Below, piece after piece: positions 43,874 to 52,629 of a DNA stretch of 64,000 nucleotides; position 1 is the first letter of the stretch; each line of letters opens with the position of its first letter. The stretch is from assembly GCA_963677395.2 (NCBI GenBank), contig OY781965.2, positions 496,001 through 560,000 on the forward strand, in the 5' to 3' direction. Made by a program: the position numbers and the translations under genes. The DNA comes from G963667975 sp963677395. GTDB taxonomy: Bacteria > Bacteroidota > Bacteroidia > Bacteroidales > G963667975. Below the pieces are notes generated by a model. The model saw nothing but the letters and a program-made list of their open reading frames with translations, had not been told where the DNA came from and did not search any database.

Positions 43874-45109
43874 ATGAAATCAGAACACAAGCTTTTTAAA
43901 GGGAAAACACTTGCGATTTTGTCGGGTGGTGGAGACACCCCTGCCATCAATTCGAGTATTGAATGTATTCGTAACCGTGCTTCGATGCTCGGCTTTAAAG
44001 TATATGGAATTCGTCAGGGCTGGAAAGGTCTGTTGGGTGATGGCGATATTGTTGACCTAACCCATCAGCCGTATGATGGTTGGTATGGTGGAACAGCTTT
44101 ACGCTCAAGCCGTACGAATCCGTTCCCTTCCAAGAAAAATCCCGAAAGCCGTGTTCCTCAGATTTTACAGAATCTGAAACGCTATAAAATTGATGTACTG
44201 GTTACCATTGGTGGCGATGATACCAATGGAGCGGCCAAGAGATTGTACGAAACTGAAGGAATTCCAGTAATTGGTTTTCCGAAAACTATTGATAATGACC
44301 TTCGTACACGTACAATGCATAACTATAACGGTCAGCAAATTGAAGCCGTTTTATGTCCGGGATTTCCGTCTGCAGCTTTGGCAGTTGCCGAATTGACAAG
44401 TAAAATCAAAACTACTACAGAATCACACTCTCGTATTATGGTTTTAGAGGTTATGGGTCGCGATGCAGGCTGGCTGACAGGAAGTGCAACTTTTGGTGGT
44501 TCAAATATTGCGTTAATTCCTGAATTTGAAATGACTCGCGAACGTAAAGAGTTTTTTCTGGAATATGTAAGAGAAGCATATCTGCGTAACCCGAAGAAAA
44601 ACCTCATCATTGCTGCATCAGAAGGTGTACGCTGGTATGATGACAAGTCCGGAAAAGTGGATGTGGTTCATGCAAGTTCCGAAGTTGATGAATATGGTCA
44701 TCCGCGTTTTGGAGGGGTAAGTGGTGTTATTGCTTCTGAAATTTCACAAAAACTTGGTCTGGACGCACGTGCTCAAATTACAGGATATTTTGCCCGCTCC
44801 GGAGAATGCCGTCGTTACGACCGTCGTTTAACCATGACTTTGGCTGATAAAGTGGTGGATTTATTGCTCCGCGAAGCTTACGGACAAATGCCGGTTATCA
44901 ATAAAATGGTTGATTATATGGAACTTGAAGAATATAATACCTCTTCAATTGATATGGGTGCAATTGGAAATATGCCATTACCGGAAGCTTATTATGATGT
45001 AAATAATTTCAAATTTACGGATGTTTACAATCATTTCCTTTCCAAAGTACTGGAAAAACCTCTCTTCTCCGAATTTGATTATGATTTTCCGGTAGTTGTT
45101 CCGGAATAA
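43874..45109 (+). CDS. pfp: 6-phosphofructokinase, pyrophosphate-type active site
   Basis: Phosphorylates fructose 6-phosphate in glycolysis. GGGDTPAINSS (residues 18-28) and PKTIDND (136-142) mark the PFK family. The phosphoryl-donor residues are D116 (GGDDT, where ATP enzymes have GGDGS) and K137 (PKTIDND, where ATP enzymes have PGTIDND). Together they mark use of pyrophosphate, which makes the step reversible. Length 411 fits PPi-PFKs of this group. Annotated elsewhere often just as pfkA. Confidence 0.9.
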   Translation: MKSEHKLFKGKTLAILSGGGDTPAINSSIECIRNRASMLGFKVYGIRQGWKGLLGDGDIVDLTHQPYDGWYGGTALRSSRTNPFPSKKNPESRVPQILQNLKRYKIDVLVTIGGDDTNGAAKRLYETEGIPVIGFPKTIDNDLRTRTMHNYNGQQIEAVLCPGFPSAALAVAELTSKIKTTTESHSRIMVLEVMGRDAGWLTGSATFGGSNIALIPEFEMTRERKEFFLEYVREAYLRNPKKNLIIAASEGVRWYDDKSGKVDVVHASSEVDEYGHPRFGGVSGVIASEISQKLGLDARAQITGYFARSGECRRYDRRLTMTLADKVVDLLLREAYGQMPVINKMVDYMELEEYNTSSIDMGAIGNMPLPEAYYDVNNFKFTDVYNHFLSKVLEKPLFSEFDYDFPVVVPE

Positions 45110-45192
45110 AAATAATCAGATAAATAGAAAAGAGGCTGTTTAAACGCTTCTCATTTGATAAAAAAACTTTCCCGAAAGTCGGGTAAATATAT

Positions 45193-45221
45193 AAAGGCTG
45201 CAACTTTTTAGGGCAGCCTTT
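45193..45221 (+). terminator. Possible pfk terminator
   Basis: Nine-bp stem AAAGGCTGC / GCAGCCTTT, 84 bp after the stop, with only a weak T-run. Confidence 0.55.
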
Positions 45222-45233
45222 ATCGTTTTGCCT

Positions 45234-45313
45234 TATGTCAAGGTGAATTTTAAATTAATCTGAGGGCATTTTGATAGAATGCTGATAAATAGAAATATTA
45301 AAGCCAATCGGTA
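45234..45313 (+). repeat. Dispersed repeat, copy 2
   Basis: Matches 25948-26020 in the same orientation at about 70% identity over about 75 bp. Lies upstream of the membrane protein/XRE pair. Confidence 0.55.
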
Positions 45314-45343
45314 TTATTTAGAATATGTATAAATTACACGTCA

Positions 45344-45389
45344 AAATGTAATGTAAACACGACATAATGATTTTTATACATTACATTTG
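45344..45389 (+). promoter_or_regulatory. Operator and -7 box of the membrane protein/XRE pair
   Basis: Perfect 12-bp inverted repeat AAATGTAATGTA (45344-45355) and TACATTACATTT (45377-45388), 33 bp centre to centre. The second arm overlaps the -7 box TACATTTG (45382-45389). Such a site would let the XRE protein block its own promoter. Confidence 0.65.
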
Positions 45390-45415
45390 CAAATGAATTC
45401 AAAACAGTAAATATT

Positions 45416-45871
45416 ATGAAAACCAGATTTCTTTTTCCACGTAAGTTTATTTGGATTGGCTGGATTGCAGTAATTGTATCCATTATTTTATTCTTCCTTA
45501 ACGAATTGCCTTTTTTCAACCTGAAAACCTTTGCAATGATAAATAATGAGGTATTTAGGGATACGGAATATTTTAAGGTAATTCGGGATAACCTTCAGTT
45601 TGAAATAGCCTCAATTCTGTTAATTGTTGGATTGATTTTCATAGCTTTTTCCAAAGTAAAAAATGAAGACGAATTTACTTCAAAACTTAGATTAGAATCT
45701 TTACTTTGGGCAACGTACATCAATTACGGATTATTGCTTTTGACGATTATGTTCGTTTATGGACTGGTTTTTTTGAATGTGATGGCTTATAACTTCTTTA
45801 CAATACTTATTGTATTTATCATTCGTTTCAGATTTGTCCTTTGGAAATCATTTAAAAGTGAAAAATCATGA
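45416..45871 (+). CDS. Four-helix membrane protein paired with an XRE regulator
   Basis: A 151-residue inner-membrane protein with about four helices (WIGWIAVIVSIILFFL, ASILLIVGLIFIAF, GLLLLTIMFVYGLVFL, FFTILIVFIIRF). No family is recognised. The last 4 bp overlap the XRE start (ATGA), so the two are translationally coupled. Membrane protein plus small HTH pairs recur in bacteria, but the job of this one is unknown; sensing or modulating the regulator is a guess. Confidence 0.85.
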   Translation: MKTRFLFPRKFIWIGWIAVIVSIILFFLNELPFFNLKTFAMINNEVFRDTEYFKVIRDNLQFEIASILLIVGLIFIAFSKVKNEDEFTSKLRLESLLWATYINYGLLLLTIMFVYGLVFLNVMAYNFFTILIVFIIRFRFVLWKSFKSEKS

Positions 45872-46068
45872 AAAATACGTTAAAAGTACAGCGAGCTATA
45901 AAAAATATTACTCAGGAAGAACTTGCAAAACAGGTTGGTGTAGCCCGTCAGACCATTAATGCCATCGAATTAAATAAGTATGTACCTTCTACTGTGTTAG
46001 CCTTGAAAATGGCGCGATATTTTGAAAAGCCTTTTGAAGAGATTTTTATTCTGGAAGAAAGTGATTAA
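45868..46068 (+). CDS. Small XRE-family (Cro/CI-type) regulator
   Basis: A 66-residue helix-turn-helix protein, all DNA-binding domain: RAIKNITQEELAKQVGVARQ (first helices and turn), TINAIELNKYVPSTVLALKM (recognition helix region). It closely resembles short YozG/PlcR-N type regulators. It overlaps the membrane protein gene by 4 bp and is the likely user of the operator at 45344-45388. Followed by a terminator. Confidence 0.92.
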   Translation: MKNTLKVQRAIKNITQEELAKQVGVARQTINAIELNKYVPSTVLALKMARYFEKPFEEIFILEESD

Positions 46069-46095
46069 CAAAAAAGCCCGCATTGCGGGCTTTTT
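46069..46095. terminator. Bidirectional terminator between XRE gene and atpC
   Basis: Seven-bp stem AGCCCGC / GCGGGCT with a 3-nt loop, A-run before and T-run after, between convergent genes. Confidence 0.85.
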
Positions 46096-46113
46096 CATAA
46101 GGTTGAGACTGTA

Positions 46114-46350
46114 TTATTCAGCCAGAACCAGAACTTTATTTTTCTTAACCTCGATAACACCACCGTTTACTTCGAAGTAACGGATTTCTCCTGAATTTTC
46201 CTGCACTTTCACCTTTCCCTTTTTCAGTACAGAAATCATGGGTGCGTGATTATTCAGAATTTCGAAAGAACCGTCGATGCCGGGAAGCTGAATAAGCTTC
46301 ACTTCTCCTTCGAAAACGGTTTGGTCCGGGGTTACAATTTCGAGTTTCAT
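46114..46350 (-). CDS. atpC: ATP synthase epsilon subunit, short form
   Basis: The 78-residue product covers only the N-terminal beta-sandwich (VTPDQTVFEGEVKLIQLPGI, GSFEILNNHAPMI). The C-terminal two-helix inhibitory domain of the ~135-residue form is absent. It ends VLVLAE. It follows atpD by 9 bp. The short form is frequent in this phylum. F1 sector, cytoplasmic face. Confidence 0.92.
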   Translation of the reverse strand: MKLEIVTPDQTVFEGEVKLIQLPGIDGSFEILNNHAPMISVLKKGKVKVQENSGEIRYFEVNGGVIEVKKNKVLVLAE

Positions 46351-46359
46351 ATTGCGCTT

Positions 46360-47871
46360 TTATTTTGCCGATTCAGCAAGCATTTTCTTACCTTTTTCAA
46401 TAGCTTCTTCAATGGTTCCAACAAGGTTGAATGCAGCTTCTGGGTATTCATCCACTTCGCCATCCATAATCATGTTGAATCCTTTGATGGTATCTTCGAT
46501 GTTCACGAGTTTACCCGGGATACCGGTAAACTGTTCGGCAACGTGGAATGGTTGTGAGAGGAAGCGTTGAACGCGGCGTGCACGGTGTACAATCAGTTTG
46601 TCTTCTTCTGAAAGTTCATCCATACCCAAAATTGCAATGATATCCTGGAGTTCTTTGTACCGTTGCAAAATCAATTTAACGCGTTGTGCAGTGTTGTAAT
46701 GTTCGTCACCTACAACATCCGGAGAAAGGATACGTGAAGTAGAATCCAGAGGATCGACCGCCGGATAGATTCCTAACTCTGAAATCTTACGACTTAATAC
46801 TGTGGTTGCATCAAGGTGAGAGAAGGTAGTTGCCGGGGCAGGGTCAGTCAAGTCATCTGCAGGTACATAAACAGCCTGTACAGAAGTAATTGAACCACGC
46901 TTTGTTGATGTAATACGTTCCTGCATCAAACCCATTTCGGTAGCCAGCGTAGGCTGGTAACCTACTGCTGATGGCATACGTCCCAAAAGTGCTGAAACTT
47001 CAGAGCCAGCCTGAGTGAAACGGAAAATATTGTCGATGAAGAGCAAAATATCACGACCGCCCGATTTTTCATCACCATCGCGGAAATATTCAGCCATAGT
47101 CAAGCCCGACAATGCAACGCGGGCACGAGCTCCGGGAGGTTCGTTCATCTGACCAAATACGAGTGTTGCCTGTGATTTAGCAAGCTCTTCTTTGTCAACG
47201 AGACTTAAGTCCCAGGAACCGCTTTCCATGCTTTCCAAAAATTTATCACCGTAACGGATAACACCTGATTCTATCATTTCACGAAGAAGGTCATTTCCTT
47301 CACGGGTACGTTCTCCAACACCGGCAAATACCGATAAACCTTGGTATTTCTTGGCAATGTTGTTGATAAGCTCCATGATGATAACGGTTTTACCAACACC
47401 GGCACCTCCAAAAAGACCAATCTTTCCTCCTTTTGAGTAAGGCTCAATAAGGTCGATAACTTTAATACCGGTATAGAGTACTTCTTTACTGGTTGAAAGG
47501 TTTTCGTACTTAGGAGGATCTCGGTGAATTGACATTTTGTGAGCAGAGTTTACTTCACTCAATCCGTCAATGGCTTTTCCTGTTACATTAAATAAACGAC
47601 CGTTTACCTCAGGACCGGTAGGCATTGAGATAGGTGCTCCTGTAGCAATTACTTCCATACCGCGACGTAAACCATCGGTTGAGTCCATTGCAATGGCACG
47701 TACAGTGTTTTCACCAATATCCTGTTGACATTCGAGAATAATTACATCGCCGTTTTCTTTACGAACTTCCAATGCATCATAAATATCAGGCAATTTTTCC
47801 TGATTGGCAAATGTAACATCTATAACAGCTCCAATAATTTGGGATATTTTCCCGACGCTTTGGGTTGACAT
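46360..47871 (-). CDS. atpD: ATP synthase beta subunit
   Basis: The catalytic subunit of F1. Seen: Walker A GGAGVGKTVIIMEL near residue 150, Walker B region ILLFIDNIFRFTQAG, and SALLGRMPSAVGYQPTL. Length 503 is normal. As in many Bacteroidota, atpD-atpC stands apart from the other ATP synthase genes, which are not in the window. Confidence 0.97.
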   Translation of the reverse strand: MSTQSVGKISQIIGAVIDVTFANQEKLPDIYDALEVRKENGDVIILECQQDIGENTVRAIAMDSTDGLRRGMEVIATGAPISMPTGPEVNGRLFNVTGKAIDGLSEVNSAHKMSIHRDPPKYENLSTSKEVLYTGIKVIDLIEPYSKGGKIGLFGGAGVGKTVIIMELINNIAKKYQGLSVFAGVGERTREGNDLLREMIESGVIRYGDKFLESMESGSWDLSLVDKEELAKSQATLVFGQMNEPPGARARVALSGLTMAEYFRDGDEKSGGRDILLFIDNIFRFTQAGSEVSALLGRMPSAVGYQPTLATEMGLMQERITSTKRGSITSVQAVYVPADDLTDPAPATTFSHLDATTVLSRKISELGIYPAVDPLDSTSRILSPDVVGDEHYNTAQRVKLILQRYKELQDIIAILGMDELSEEDKLIVHRARRVQRFLSQPFHVAEQFTGIPGKLVNIEDTIKGFNMIMDGEVDEYPEAAFNLVGTIEEAIEKGKKMLAESAK

Positions 47872-47977
47872 ATAATTTACTTTAAATAAGTTAGTTCAGT
47901 TATTTTCTATGATGAGTAACCGCCTGCGAAAATACGATTATTTACATGATTACAATACGTATTGACCGATATTTTTC

Positions 47978-47985
47978 TACTTTTG
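47978..47985 (+). promoter_or_regulatory. ribF -7 box
   Basis: TACTTTTG, 60 bp before the GTG start of ribF. Confidence 0.45.
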
Positions 47986-48045
47986 GCATTCATCTTTTTT
48001 CTTGACTTCCAGCTCTTAACACTTTTTTAAATTAAAACTTGTCTG

Positions 48046-48984
48046 GTGAAAATTATTAGAGGAAATAAACTAATTAAGATTGCAACGCAATCTGTTGTAA
48101 CTGTGGGCGTTTTCGATGGTGTTCATTGCGGACATGCTCTTTTGTTATCCGAACTTAAAAAAACTGCATTTGAAAATAATTTTTCGTGGGGGATTGTCAC
48201 TTTTCATCCTCATCCTGGAATGATTGTAGGGAGTAAGGAACGCAATTTTAAACTTTTATGTTCTTTAGAAGAACGAATTGAAAAATTATCAGCTTTTGAT
48301 CCTGATTTTATCTGGGTAATGGATTTTGATTCGGAAATGGTTTCTCTTTCAGCAAAAAATTTTATTTCCGGATATCTTATACCAATGTTTGGTGTGAAAA
48401 AGATGATACTCGGACACGACAATCAGTTTGGAAGAACCAAAAACCGTGACGAAGATGAGTTAATATCCTATTGTAACACTCAACAAATTGATTTACTCAG
48501 AACTCAGGCACTGGTTCTCGACGAAAAAATAATCAGCTCTACCGTAATTCGCCGTTCACTTGAAACAGGTAATGTAAAAGAGGCCAAACGTTATCTGGGT
48601 TATCCCTATACATTGAAAGGAGAAGTGGTAGGTGGAAATCGTATTGGAAACAAAATTGGATTTCCTACGGCTAATTTATCGGAAGATGATTCGCAAAAAC
48701 TAATCCCTCCTACCGGAGTTTATGCGGTAAGAGCTTCAACACCGTACGGAATATTTGGGGGAATGCTCAATATCGGGATTCGCCCTACGTTAAACATCAA
48801 TCAATTTTCTATTGAAACTCATTTGTTTAACTTTAACGACGATTTATATGGTCAACAAATAGAAATAGAGTTTATTGCAAGAATCAGAAATGAACAAAAA
48901 TTTCAAAATGTAAACGAACTGATTGCCCAGTTATATCGCGATAAAGAGAAAGCTATTCAAATTCTGGAACACGACAGAGATTAA
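48046..48984 (+). CDS. ribF: Bifunctional riboflavin kinase / FAD synthetase
   Basis: Makes FMN then FAD from riboflavin. Two domains: N-terminal FAD synthetase (GVFDGVHCGHALLL, FHPHP) and C-terminal riboflavin kinase (GNRIGNKIGFPTANL). Length 312 is normal. The start is GTG at 48046; no in-frame ATG occurs before the first motif. The LRR gene follows 4 bp after its stop. Confidence 0.94.
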   Translation: MKIIRGNKLIKIATQSVVTVGVFDGVHCGHALLLSELKKTAFENNFSWGIVTFHPHPGMIVGSKERNFKLLCSLEERIEKLSAFDPDFIWVMDFDSEMVSLSAKNFISGYLIPMFGVKKMILGHDNQFGRTKNRDEDELISYCNTQQIDLLRTQALVLDEKIISSTVIRRSLETGNVKEAKRYLGYPYTLKGEVVGGNRIGNKIGFPTANLSEDDSQKLIPPTGVYAVRASTPYGIFGGMLNIGIRPTLNINQFSIETHLFNFNDDLYGQQIEIEFIARIRNEQKFQNVNELIAQLYRDKEKAIQILEHDRD

Positions 48985-48988
48985 TCTT

Positions 48989-49570
48989 ATGAAAAAAATT
49001 ACTTGTTTGCTTATATTTGTTTTAATATCAATACATTATTTGTTTTCACAACACGATTCGATGTATGTATTTACTTCCATTCCCGAAGCAATGAAAAGCC
49101 CCTCAGAAGTGTATAAACTCGATTTATCACACAAAAAATTGAAACAATTCCCGGTAGAAGTTTTTCAAATGCCAAATCTTAAAGTGTTGATTTTGAAAAG
49201 GAACAAGATAGAGTCTGTTCCTTCAGAAATTGGTTTACTTTTCAATCTTGAGGTTTTAGATCTTTCTGCAAACAGAATTGCAGTTGTTCCATCAGAAATG
49301 GGAAAGTTGAGAAATCTCAAGCAATTGATCATGAATCGAAATTACATTTCAATCTTGCCAGATGAGATTGGAAATCTTGTTAATCTGGAGCTTCTGGATT
49401 TATGGAGCAATGAAATAGATATTTTACCTGCGTCAATCTCTAATCTAAAAGGAAACCTTAAATTGTTGGATATGAGAGCAATTGTAATGAACGATGCAAA
49501 ACAACAGGCTATTTCTGAATTGCTTCCCAATACGAAGATTTTGTTTTCAAAGTCTTGCTTGTGTCAGTAA
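48989..49570 (+). CDS. Exported leucine-rich-repeat protein
   Basis: A 193-residue protein with a signal peptide (MKKITCLLIFVLISIHYLFS) and about five LRR units of the bacterial 23-residue type (for example NLEVLDLSANRIAVVPSEMG). The start is the ATG at 48989, just after ribF; a longer frame to 48923 overlaps ribF and would hide the signal peptide. Binding partner unknown. Cell-envelope location inferred. Confidence 0.85.
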   Translation: MKKITCLLIFVLISIHYLFSQHDSMYVFTSIPEAMKSPSEVYKLDLSHKKLKQFPVEVFQMPNLKVLILKRNKIESVPSEIGLLFNLEVLDLSANRIAVVPSEMGKLRNLKQLIMNRNYISILPDEIGNLVNLELLDLWSNEIDILPASISNLKGNLKLLDMRAIVMNDAKQQAISELLPNTKILFSKSCLCQ

Positions 49571-49573
49571 AAC

Positions 49574-50383
49574 ATGATGATTATGATTCCTGATAAACTT
49601 AAAGTAGTCTTCATTCAAACAAATCTGGAATGGGAAAATATTAAAGGAAATCTTCTCAATTTCAGTAAGATAATTGAAAGTATAAAGCTGGATACAGATA
49701 TAATTTTGTTACCCGAAATGTTCAATACAGGATTTTCTATCAATCCTGCTGCATGTGCAGAAACCATGAATGGAAATACTGTAGGCTGGCTTCAATCTAA
49801 AGCAAATGAGAAGAATAGTGTAATTTGTGGCACTTTACTGATTGCTGAAAACAATACTTTTTATAATCGTTTCATCTGGATGCAACCAGACGGAAACTAT
49901 TTCACCTACGATAAGCACCATTTGTTTCGGATGAGTGAAGAGTTTCAATTATCTGCTTCAGGAAGGGAGAATATTACAATTTATTATAAAGGGTGGAAAA
50001 TACGTCCACAAATTTGTTATGATTTGCGTTTTCCGGTTTGGAGCCGAAATCGCTTTCAGAATGGTGAATATGAGTATGATTTGTTGTTGTATCCTGCAAA
50101 TTGGCCTGCCAGCAGAGCGCATGTGTTCAAAACATTACTGATGGCACGTGCAATTGAAAATCAGGCTTGGGTAATAGGTGTAAATCGTATTGGAAACGAT
50201 GGTTTTGGGAATGCTCACAGTGGTGATTCTATGATTGTAAACCCGTTTGGAATACCTATTGTACAGTTGTTTCCATATCAAGATGAAATCTGTTATTCAG
50301 AACTTGATTATCGTGTGCTAAGTGATTTACGACAAAAATTTCCGGTTGGGTTAGATTGGGATGAATTCGAGATAAAGTCGTAA
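49574..50383 (+). CDS. Nitrilase-family amidase (YafV/omega-amidase type)
   Basis: A carbon-nitrogen hydrolase with the Glu-Lys-Cys triad visible at E48 (LLPEMFNTGF), K114 (YDKHHLF) and C148 (PQICYDLRFP). YPANWPASRAHVF and the conserved GDSMIVNPFG region fit YafV-like omega-amidases, which hydrolyse alpha-ketoglutaramate or alpha-ketosuccinamate. Length 269 fits. It starts 3 bp after the LRR gene. Substrate is inferred, not shown. Confidence 0.9.
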   Translation: MMIMIPDKLKVVFIQTNLEWENIKGNLLNFSKIIESIKLDTDIILLPEMFNTGFSINPAACAETMNGNTVGWLQSKANEKNSVICGTLLIAENNTFYNRFIWMQPDGNYFTYDKHHLFRMSEEFQLSASGRENITIYYKGWKIRPQICYDLRFPVWSRNRFQNGEYEYDLLLYPANWPASRAHVFKTLLMARAIENQAWVIGVNRIGNDGFGNAHSGDSMIVNPFGIPIVQLFPYQDEICYSELDYRVLSDLRQKFPVGLDWDEFEIKS

Positions 50384-50387
50384 ATCT

Positions 50388-50978
50388 TTAATCTTCAATA
50401 TACATTGTGGATCTTGGTTGAAAGAGTACAAGATTTTCAAAGGTTTCGTCTGCTTCAAAGCCCTTGCCATAAAGAACGCCATCTTTATTAATTCGTTTGA
50501 CAAACTCGTTGGAATAGATTACTTTGCGTGATTGATCCCAGATAATATGTTCTGTATAAATTGTGTCGCCTTTTCTGTAATCCACAATCACTACGTTTTG
50601 TTTGGCTTCCATTTGGTTGCGGTCTTCGTAGTTGATAGCCCAGTCGGCACGTAAGAAAGCTTTGGGCTTTAAATTGAGGTCGTAAAATTCAATTTGTATT
50701 CCTTTTGGAAATTTTTCAATTGATTCAGGGGTTTTATATCGCTCAAGGCGTGGTGTCATCAATTTCATTTGAATCACACCTGAATCACTGCGGATCATTT
50801 CCGTATTATTTAAGTACTGCTCAGGCGTTTTCAGCTCTTTAGAAACACTCTTGATTTTCTCCATATCGTTAGTGCAGGAGAGTAAGCTAAAGAATAACAA
50901 CCCGAAAGCGGGAAAAAGCTTTCGGGTTGTTATATTTATCATGCCGTTTAGTATTTCGGAATGATTTAAGATTTTCAT
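50388..50978 (-). CDS. lptC: LPS export protein LptC
   Basis: Periplasmic bridge protein that passes LPS from LptBFG to LptA. N-terminal anchor with a lipobox-like FSLLSC (Cys 35, or Cys 23 if MINITTRK at 50942 is the true start), then the LptC beta-jellyroll with DWAINYEDRNQMEAKQNV. The ATG at 50978 overlaps the stop of the preceding TPR gene by 1 bp, supporting coupling. Length 196 or 184. Confidence 0.88.
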   Translation of the reverse strand: MKILNHSEILNGMINITTRKLFPAFGLLFFSLLSCTNDMEKIKSVSKELKTPEQYLNNTEMIRSDSGVIQMKLMTPRLERYKTPESIEKFPKGIQIEFYDLNLKPKAFLRADWAINYEDRNQMEAKQNVVIVDYRKGDTIYTEHIIWDQSRKVIYSNEFVKRINKDGVLYGKGFEADETFENLVLFQPRSTMYIED

Positions 50979-52588
50979 TATCTTGATCTTACAGTTGTTG
51001 TTTCGTTAATCCAGCACTCAATTTTGTATGAATCACCTTTTTTCATGTTATAGAAGAAGAGGTCTTCTTGCTTTGGAAATGCAGCAGATACACTATTGAT
51101 TTTTTTCTTGGCGATTTCAGCCATAGAAGGATCAATGCTTTTAGCTTTCATATATTTGTCAACAGCAGCCCAATATCCGGCTTTGTTGGTGACTTCATTA
51201 TCCCCACAGCTTTTTGAACTTTGAACGTACATGTCCCCAATAATGATGTAAGGCATGCCTTCGTTCGGTTTATTTTCAAGTGCTTTGTAAGCATAGGTAC
51301 GTGCCTGACTGAATTGGTTCAGGTTACTGTAAACGTCAGCTAAAAGTAAGTATGCTTTATATTTATCTTCTTTTTCAGAGATGTTAGGAACGGCTTCCGT
51401 TAAATATTCCGCAGCTTTTGCAAACTGTTTTTTAGCGTAGCTCATTTTGCCCATCAGATAAGCTGATTCGGGAGTTGGAGCGTTTTTGTGTAAGTTTTCA
51501 GTTGCACTGAAGAATAGTGGATCATCTGTACATTTTTTACGGTCAAGAATCTTGGTGATTTTTTTCAATAAAGCTACATCATTTGGCGCAGCTTTAAATT
51601 TCTTTGAGTAAATACGAACAAGATCTTTACAGGTTGCAAATGGCTGAAATGATGATTCAACATTTGTACGGGCAACTTTGTATTGTGAAAAATTGATGTA
51701 TGATTTTGCAACTTCCGGGGAAATCCTGATAGAGTCAGCATGTAAACTAAAGATGATATTTACTTTTTCGATCATATCTGCCTTGAGTTCAGTATTTTTC
51801 AGCAGTTTAGCTCTGCCAAGTAAAGTATCCTGAGAAGGTAATATTTTGTTTTTCGAATAGTAAGTTTTGATAGTCTGGAAGATATTTTTTGAAGCTTCAG
51901 CATCCAGAAAATCAATTAAAACTTCGCGATTGTATTGTTTATAGAATTCGGCATTGGTAGCAAATGAAGCCAGAAGTTTCATCTGGAAATCTTGATCAAA
52001 TTCAATGTTTTTGTTGATGTTTTTTTCAATCAGGTCACTTACGGGATCATATACGTCGAAAATGATTGAGGTATCTGCTTTTTTGCTTTTAGCCATATCA
52101 ACAGCACTTAGAAAATAGTAGTATAATACGGCAGGTTCAGTAGCTAAATTACCTACTTCTACTGATTTTTTGAAAGTGTTGTAGATTTCCTCATAAGCCT
52201 TTGGTCTGTATAATCTCAAATCAACTGCCTTACGTCCAAGGTTGTTAGCTTCTGAACCGAAAAGAACAATACGTTGATCCCATATGTACATCAGGGAGTC
52301 AATTAATTTTTCTTTGCGTTGTGCGTTTTTTTCGTTGTCAATCTGATATTTCAGAATATTGATTCCACGGATGTAGGTATTCTGGCTTGCCTGTGGGCAA
52401 ACACTCATTACCACCTGCCATGGCTTATAAGCATCTTTTAAATTATTTTGTTTGTAAAATTCACTATAGAGTGAAATGTTTGTAATGCACTCAATACTGT
52501 CTTTTGTGGTTTTTCCGTACTTTTGGGCAAACGAGAGTGTGCTCGTGAAAATGATAATACCCAATAATAATAACTTCCTTGTTTTCAT
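50978..52588 (-). CDS. Exported TPR-repeat protein
   Basis: A 536-residue protein with signal peptide (residues 1-21, ending TLSFAQ) and multiple tetratricopeptide-like helical repeats, clearest at about 380-460 (AYLMGKMSYAKKQFAKAAEY, YLLLADVYSNLNQFSQARTY). Third gene of the coaX operon. In related genomes such a gene often lies beside lptC and coaX, so a role in envelope assembly is plausible, but no direct evidence is seen. Confidence 0.85.
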   Translation of the reverse strand: MKTRKLLLLGIIIFTSTLSFAQKYGKTTKDSIECITNISLYSEFYKQNNLKDAYKPWQVVMSVCPQASQNTYIRGINILKYQIDNEKNAQRKEKLIDSLMYIWDQRIVLFGSEANNLGRKAVDLRLYRPKAYEEIYNTFKKSVEVGNLATEPAVLYYYFLSAVDMAKSKKADTSIIFDVYDPVSDLIEKNINKNIEFDQDFQMKLLASFATNAEFYKQYNREVLIDFLDAEASKNIFQTIKTYYSKNKILPSQDTLLGRAKLLKNTELKADMIEKVNIIFSLHADSIRISPEVAKSYINFSQYKVARTNVESSFQPFATCKDLVRIYSKKFKAAPNDVALLKKITKILDRKKCTDDPLFFSATENLHKNAPTPESAYLMGKMSYAKKQFAKAAEYLTEAVPNISEKEDKYKAYLLLADVYSNLNQFSQARTYAYKALENKPNEGMPYIIIGDMYVQSSKSCGDNEVTNKAGYWAAVDKYMKAKSIDPSMAEIAKKKINSVSAAFPKQEDLFFYNMKKGDSYKIECWINETTTVRSR

Positions 52589-52629
52589 AGTGTTTATTTA
52601 TTAATCAACTTCATGCTTTGGTTTATTAA

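Noticed and set aside
48923..48988. Longer N-terminus of the LRR protein
   Set aside because: It overlaps ribF and would place the signal peptide internally.
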